From positions 1 to 10,186 of the forward strand of contig JAAWLS010000057.1 in NCBI GenBank assembly GCA_022798035.1: a DNA stretch of 10,186 nucleotides, written 5' to 3'. The position numbers and the translations under genes are program-made. The DNA is from Lachnospiraceae bacterium. Its GTDB lineage: Bacteria > Bacillota > Clostridia > Lachnospirales > Lachnospiraceae. Below the pieces are notes generated by a model. That model worked only from the letters and a program-made list of their open reading frames with translations. It searched no databases and was not told the origin of the DNA. Shown here piece by piece: positions 6,596 through 10,186 of the stretch. Positions within the stretch are counted from its first letter, which is position 1, and each line of letters begins with the position of its first letter.

Positions 6596-9500
6596 ATGTC
6601 CAGAATATCATTTGACCAACAACACAACATTGAAGTTCCCACACTTCTGCTGCAAAACAGGAACTTTGATACCATCGGCAGGATTTCCCATGCTTTTGAC
6701 CTTACTTACCGGGAACATTTCAACAGCGCCGATGAACTGTCATTCACCGTCTGCAAAGACGGGAATGACAGCCATTCCCTCTGGGATTCCATTGCAGACT
6801 TTAAGATTATCTACATTCCGGAATTTCAGGAACGGTTTGAAATTACCGTGTCGACCTCCTCTCAGCAGACAGACCGCAAACACATCACAGGAACTTCCCT
6901 CTGCGAGGCAGAGTTATCGCAGGTGAAATTATATGATTTAGAAATCAACACGGAAGCTGATATTTTAAATTCTTCCTATCTGGAGGATTTCCCCACCGTA
7001 TTTTACCGTAACCCGGAAATGTTCGCAAATTATGAGTGGAAAAAGGACTATACCCAGGAGGAGAAAAAGCAGATTCTGCGCAGTTCTTCCCTGCTGCACC
7101 GCATTCTGGAAAAAGCAGAGCACTACTCCATCGCTCACGTGGACGAATCTCTGATGAATGAACAGCGTTCCTTCAGCATTTCCAACACAGATATTTACAG
7201 TGAGCTGACCGGAGAGATTGCCGAAGAATTTGGCTGTCTCTTTCTTTTTGACTCCGCCCGCCGGACCATTTCCGTTTACGATTTGTCCCACGTCTGCAAT
7301 GACTGCGGCTATCGGGGAGACTTCTCTGATTGCTGTCCAAAGTGCGGCAGCAAAAATATCAAAGAGCCCTACGGACAAGACACCACGATTTTCATTTCCA
7401 CTGAAAATCTGGCCTCAGAAATTTCTTTGGACACCAACCGGGATGCTCTCAAAAACTGCTTTTATGTGGAAGGCGGGGACGAGACCATGAACGCTGCTGT
7501 CCGCTCCCTCAATCCCAATGGCAGCAGCTATTTTTATTGTTTCTCGAAAGAAGCTAAGGAAGATATGCCAAAAGAGCTGGTGCAGGCACTGGAGTCTTAT
7601 GATGACCTCTATGCCTCTTACCTCTCTGCCCGAGAATTTCCTCTGGAAACGACAGCCGTGGCAGGCTACAACCAGGTGTTGGCAGAAATCAAACATTTAT
7701 TTGCCGATGAAAACCTGACCTTTCAGCCTCTGCCCAACAAGCTGACAGGATATCCCGCTGTAACCTCGGCCATTTACGACGCCATTGACTTTTATGAATT
7801 TCTGGAAAATTCCATGATGCCCACCATTCACATCGACGGGCTGGGACTGGAAGAATCTCTCCAGAATATTGTCCAGGGATTCGCAAATGGTTTCAGCCAG
7901 CTACAGACAAACGGCACAGTCACCACCAGTTTTTCCAACCAGATTGCATTGCGCAATCCTACGACTGCCGCACAGTTTACCGTGGAAAACGCTGTCAAGA
8001 AATCTGCCGGCCTTTATTACGGCAAAGCTTACTATGAGCTGCAGGTCAACACCCTCTCCTACACCCAGGCCGCAGCAAGTACGCCTGGCTCCTGGAGGGG
8101 AACCTTTACGCTCACCAGCCGGACAGAGAAGAAGCCGGACACAGATATATTTCTCTCCAAAACCAGCGCTCCCGTCACCCTTTCCATCTCCTCGGATGCA
8201 GAACTGTTCATCCAGCAGTCCATTTACCGGAAAACGGCTGACACGGAGAAAGGCAAGTACGGTGATGTCACCAGCCTGCAGATGGATTTCGAGACCTTTA
8301 AAAAGAGAATAGAACTGTACTCCCGGATGGAACTTCACACTCTGCGGGACGCTTTCCAGGCCTGCCTGTCTGTCATTGACGCCACAGAAATTTCAGACAA
8401 CTCTTTGCAGAAACGCTACCACAATTTTTACTTTCAGCGTTTCCAGCATATCGACACCAAAATGCTGCCCAAACGGGAACAGCAGTTAGAAACCGTGGCC
8501 GCCATGTATCATATGGATTCCGGCACACTGGAGACCTCCGGCATTCTGCAGAACATTCGTCAGGAAATCAATCAGGCTCTGGATTTCAAAAAATATGTGC
8601 GAAACTGCACCCAGGATTCAGAGACAGATTTGTGGAAGACATTCTGCGCCTGCCGCCGGGAGGACAAATACACCAATTCCAACTATATTTCCGACGGCAT
8701 GACAAATGCTCAGATTCTCACTCATGCCAAGGAATTGGTGGAAGCGGCGCAAAAAGAGTTATACAAGGCTGCCCATCTGCAGTACACCCTTTCTGCTTCC
8801 ATGAATGACTTGCTGGCCCTGAAAGAATTTCAGCCCCTGGCCGACGCATTTTCCTGCGGAAACTGGATGAACCTGGGTGTGGACGGCAAAGTCTACAAAC
8901 TCAGACTCCTCTCCTATCAGGTGAATTTCGACGACGTCTCTGCCATTGACGTGGAATTTTCCACGGTGGAGAAACTTCAGTCCGGTTCCTCCGATGTGAA
9001 ATCCATTTTGCAGTCCGCCTCCTCCATGTCCCAGTCTTACTCCGGCGTCATGCACCAGATGTCCCACTCCAAACAGACCTCCGACCAGGTTCAGGACTGG
9101 CTCACAAAGGGCTTAAACGCCACTCAATTAAAATTCGTCAACTCCGATTCCCAGGACGTGGTTATTGATGAGCACGGCATCCTGGCCAGGCAGTACGACG
9201 AAGTGACAGACTCCTACGGAGACTGCCAGCTGAAAATTCTGGGCAACGGCATCTACACCACGCAGGACGGATGGGAAACCATCCAGACTGGACTGGGACA
9301 TATCAGTTATCAAGACCCGGAGACAAACGAGATAGTGGAAGATTACGGCCTTATCGCAAAAGCCGTGGTGGGAAAACTGTTTCTGGGGGAAAGTCTCAGA
9401 ATTTACAATGAGAGCGGCTCTATGAAGTTCACGGGAGATGGGTTTTCTATCTCTAGTCAAACATCGAACGGAGAAAAGAACGCTTTCATTATCAATCCGA

Positions 9501-10186
9501 ATAACTCAGATGGCATGTTAAGAATTATGAAAGGGGAGAAAAATGTATTCTATACAGATGATACAGGCAACCTTCACATGGTAGGAACTCTGGACATAAA
9601 TGGTGGGTTTTTTCGTGGCAATATTGAAGCACTGGGAACAATAAAAGGAGGAAAAATTATGGGTGCTGTTATAGAAGGCGGCACTATCACTGGCGGTAAA
9701 ATTACCGGTGCGGCTATGGAAGGCGGTACCATAAGTATCGGCAATGGGAATTTTCACGTAGATGAAAAAGGACTTTCCACAATAACCGGAAACATCACTG
9801 CCCTCTCAGGTAAAATTGGCCCGTTTCTCATTAACAGCAATGGAATTGAAAGCCCATATGGCAACGTAATTATCCGGCCTTCTGGAATCCATCTTATCAA
9901 TAACGGTAATTCTGCACCGCCATTTTTGGAATACAGGAACAACAATACAGCCCTTGGCTGCATAAACGAAAATGGAATCTGCTGCTGCGGACAAAGTGAT
10001 ATCGGATATGGTATTCGCTGGAATGGTTCTGCCTCCCTGAAAAATGTACTTGTGACGGAAGGAATAGAATCTCGGGGAAATCTGCAGGTATTCGGAACAA
10101 CAACATTCCATAATAAAATTACTGGAAAAAATGGTGGCAAAACCACTTACTCTATAGAACCAGCTGGCTCTGCCACTTTCCAGGCA
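6596..10186 (+). CDS. Phage tail-tip hub / tail fibre protein, 3'-truncated by window edge
   Basis: I read this frame codon by codon from ATG 6596 to the right edge: 1197 codons, no stop. Residues 1-200 resemble the hub (gp27/Tal-like) domain of Firmicutes siphophage tail proteins, with ADELSFTV (45-52), a FEITV strand, and LCEAELSQVKLYDLEINTE (ending about 120). Cys234, 237, 246, 247 and 250 form a zinc-ribbon-like motif. A beta-rich insert lies around 465-550 (YYGKAYYELQVNTLSYTQA, SWRGTFTLTSR). A helical part follows, then a conserved second hub segment (GNWMNLGVDGKVYKLRLLSY near 755-775, VEFSTVEKL from 786, SMSQSYSGVMHQ about 810-821). From about 880 it becomes fibre-like: GNGIYTTQDGWETIQTGLG, ESLRIYNESG, then GG-x-I-x-G repeats (1018-1047). 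It would close the tail tube and carry or contact the receptor-binding tip. No catalytic peptidase or glycosidase motif is evident. Base composition drops after about 9420. Confidence 0.8.
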   Translation, partial: MSRISFDQQHNIEVPTLLLQNRNFDTIGRISHAFDLTYREHFNSADELSFTVCKDGNDSHSLWDSIADFKIIYIPEFQERFEITVSTSSQQTDRKHITGTSLCEAELSQVKLYDLEINTEADILNSSYLEDFPTVFYRNPEMFANYEWKKDYTQEEKKQILRSSSLLHRILEKAEHYSIAHVDESLMNEQRSFSISNTDIYSELTGEIAEEFGCLFLFDSARRTISVYDLSHVCNDCGYRGDFSDCCPKCGSKNIKEPYGQDTTIFISTENLASEISLDTNRDALKNCFYVEGGDETMNAAVRSLNPNGSSYFYCFSKEAKEDMPKELVQALESYDDLYASYLSAREFPLETTAVAGYNQVLAEIKHLFADENLTFQPLPNKLTGYPAVTSAIYDAIDFYEFLENSMMPTIHIDGLGLEESLQNIVQGFANGFSQLQTNGTVTTSFSNQIALRNPTTAAQFTVENAVKKSAGLYYGKAYYELQVNTLSYTQAAASTPGSWRGTFTLTSRTEKKPDTDIFLSKTSAPVTLSISSDAELFIQQSIYRKTADTEKGKYGDVTSLQMDFETFKKRIELYSRMELHTLRDAFQACLSVIDATEISDNSLQKRYHNFYFQRFQHIDTKMLPKREQQLETVAAMYHMDSGTLETSGILQNIRQEINQALDFKKYVRNCTQDSETDLWKTFCACRREDKYTNSNYISDGMTNAQILTHAKELVEAAQKELYKAAHLQYTLSASMNDLLALKEFQPLADAFSCGNWMNLGVDGKVYKLRLLSYQVNFDDVSAIDVEFSTVEKLQSGSSDVKSILQSASSMSQSYSGVMHQMSHSKQTSDQVQDWLTKGLNATQLKFVNSDSQDVVIDEHGILARQYDEVTDSYGDCQLKILGNGIYTTQDGWETIQTGLGHISYQDPETNEIVEDYGLIAKAVVGKLFLGESLRIYNESGSMKFTGDGFSISSQTSNGEKNAFIINPNNSDGMLRIMKGEKNVFYTDDTGNLHMVGTLDINGGFFRGNIEALGTIKGGKIMGAVIEGGTITGGKITGAAMEGGTISIGNGNFHVDEKGLSTITGNITALSGKIGPFLINSNGIESPYGNVIIRPSGIHLINNGNSAPPFLEYRNNNTALGCINENGICCCGQSDIGYGIRWNGSASLKNVLVTEGIESRGNLQVFGTTTFHNKITGKNGGKTTYSIEPAGSATFQA
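7295..7345 (+). other. Zinc-ribbon-like Cys motif in the tail hub
   Basis: Residues 234-250 read C-N-D-C, eight residues, then C-C-P-K-C-G. C-x2-C ... C-x2-C with a following Gly is the classic zinc-ribbon pattern; either Cys246 or Cys247 could serve as third ligand, with 247/250 giving the normal C-P-x-C-G knuckle. It follows a beta-hairpin-like TISVYDLSHV in the hub part. In an extracellular virion protein a bound metal is more likely structural than nucleic-acid-binding. Confidence 0.7.
9421..10186 (+). other. AT-rich distal segment of the tail-tip gene
   Basis: Hand counts give about 42% GC over 9421-10140 against about 51% over 8701-9060 in the same frame. ATA, AGA and TTA codons become frequent here and are scarce upstream. 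The segment encodes the variable fibre-like C terminus, including the 15-residue repeats and a Cys-Cys-Cys run at 9980-9988. It looks like a separately inherited receptor-binding tip module. Confidence 0.65.
9647..9736 (+). repeat. Two 15-residue GGxIxGAxxEGGTI repeats in the tail fibre
   Basis: Units 9647-9691 and 9692-9736 encode GGKIMGAVIEGGTIT and GGKITGAAMEGGTIS (residues 1018-1047). They differ at many synonymous sites, so the duplication is older than the repeats at 5335 and 6409. The I-x-G/G-x-I rhythm is typical of beta-helical or trimeric fibre shafts. Confidence 0.8.

Noticed and set aside
6612..6926. Open frame of 104 codons in another + frame at the start of the tail-tip gene
   Set aside because: No ribosome binding site, whereas the frame from 6596 has GGAGG at the right distance and runs on for 1197 codons with hub-like motifs.
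7901..8338. Antisense open frame of 145 codons and + frame 7869-8312 of 147 codons
   Set aside because: Both overlap the continuous tail-tip frame, which has recognisable domains. The + frame alternative is Pro/Ser/Arg-rich shadow sequence with no ribosome binding site.
9754..10146. Antisense open frames (130, 101 and 69 codons) near the right edge, possibly a reversed gene in the AT-rich segment
   Set aside because: The + frame continues through them with fibre-like sequence. Three overlapping antisense frames at once is what a shadow looks like.
9421..10186. Variable repeat of a diversity-generating retroelement in the fibre tip
   Set aside because: No template repeat or reverse transcriptase is visible and the gene's 3' end is outside the window. 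There is nothing to support it here.

Overview
The window is a stretch of tailed-phage DNA (free phage or prophage) carrying part of the tail morphogenesis module. It is about 50% GC, read entirely on the + strand, and coding from edge to edge. The codon use, strong AGGAGG-type ribosome binding sites and the style of the tail proteins point to a Firmicutes host. The conserved blocks of the tape-measure protein most resemble, from memory, those of phages and prophages of gut Clostridia, especially Lachnospiraceae. No search was run, so the host call is an inference.

Layout. (1) Positions 1-6222 hold the C-terminal 2073 residues of a very large tape-measure protein whose start lies upstream. 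It consists of a helical region, a Gly-rich linker, a compact 'E-x-G-x-E ... KG' module, a long Lys-rich coiled-coil region built from degenerate repeats, a conserved WDNFDYLQ block, a Pro/Gly/Gln linker with a tandem repeat, and a second copy of the compact module near the C terminus. (2) Positions 6233-6592 encode a 119-residue coiled-coil protein with an exact 34-nt duplication that adds two heptads. (3) From 6596 to the right edge runs an open frame of at least 1197 codons. It encodes a tail-tip protein: a hub-like N-terminal part, a Cys4/Cys5 zinc-ribbon-like motif, a beta-rich insert, a second conserved hub segment, and then a fibre-like C-terminal part with GG-x-I-x-G repeats. It continues past the window.

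How they work together. The tape measure sets tail length and fills the tail tube before DNA ejection. The last gene caps the distal end of the tail and leads to the receptor-contacting fibre. The small coiled-coil protein lies between them in a tightly coupled operon: 10-nt and 3-nt gaps, with each Shine-Dalgarno overlapping the previous stop codon. No separate Dit-type distal tail gene is present between tape measure and hub.

Two signals run across gene boundaries or within them. The tetranucleotide GATC does not occur anywhere in the 10,186 bases, although GAT occurs roughly a hundred times and Ile ATC codons are common. This is a strong sign of selection by a GATC-specific restriction system. 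Separately, base composition falls from about 51% to about 42% GC near position 9420, inside the tail-tip gene, suggesting an exchanged fibre tip. There is no non-coding stretch over 300 bases, and I saw no RNA gene, promoter, CRISPR array or insertion sequence.
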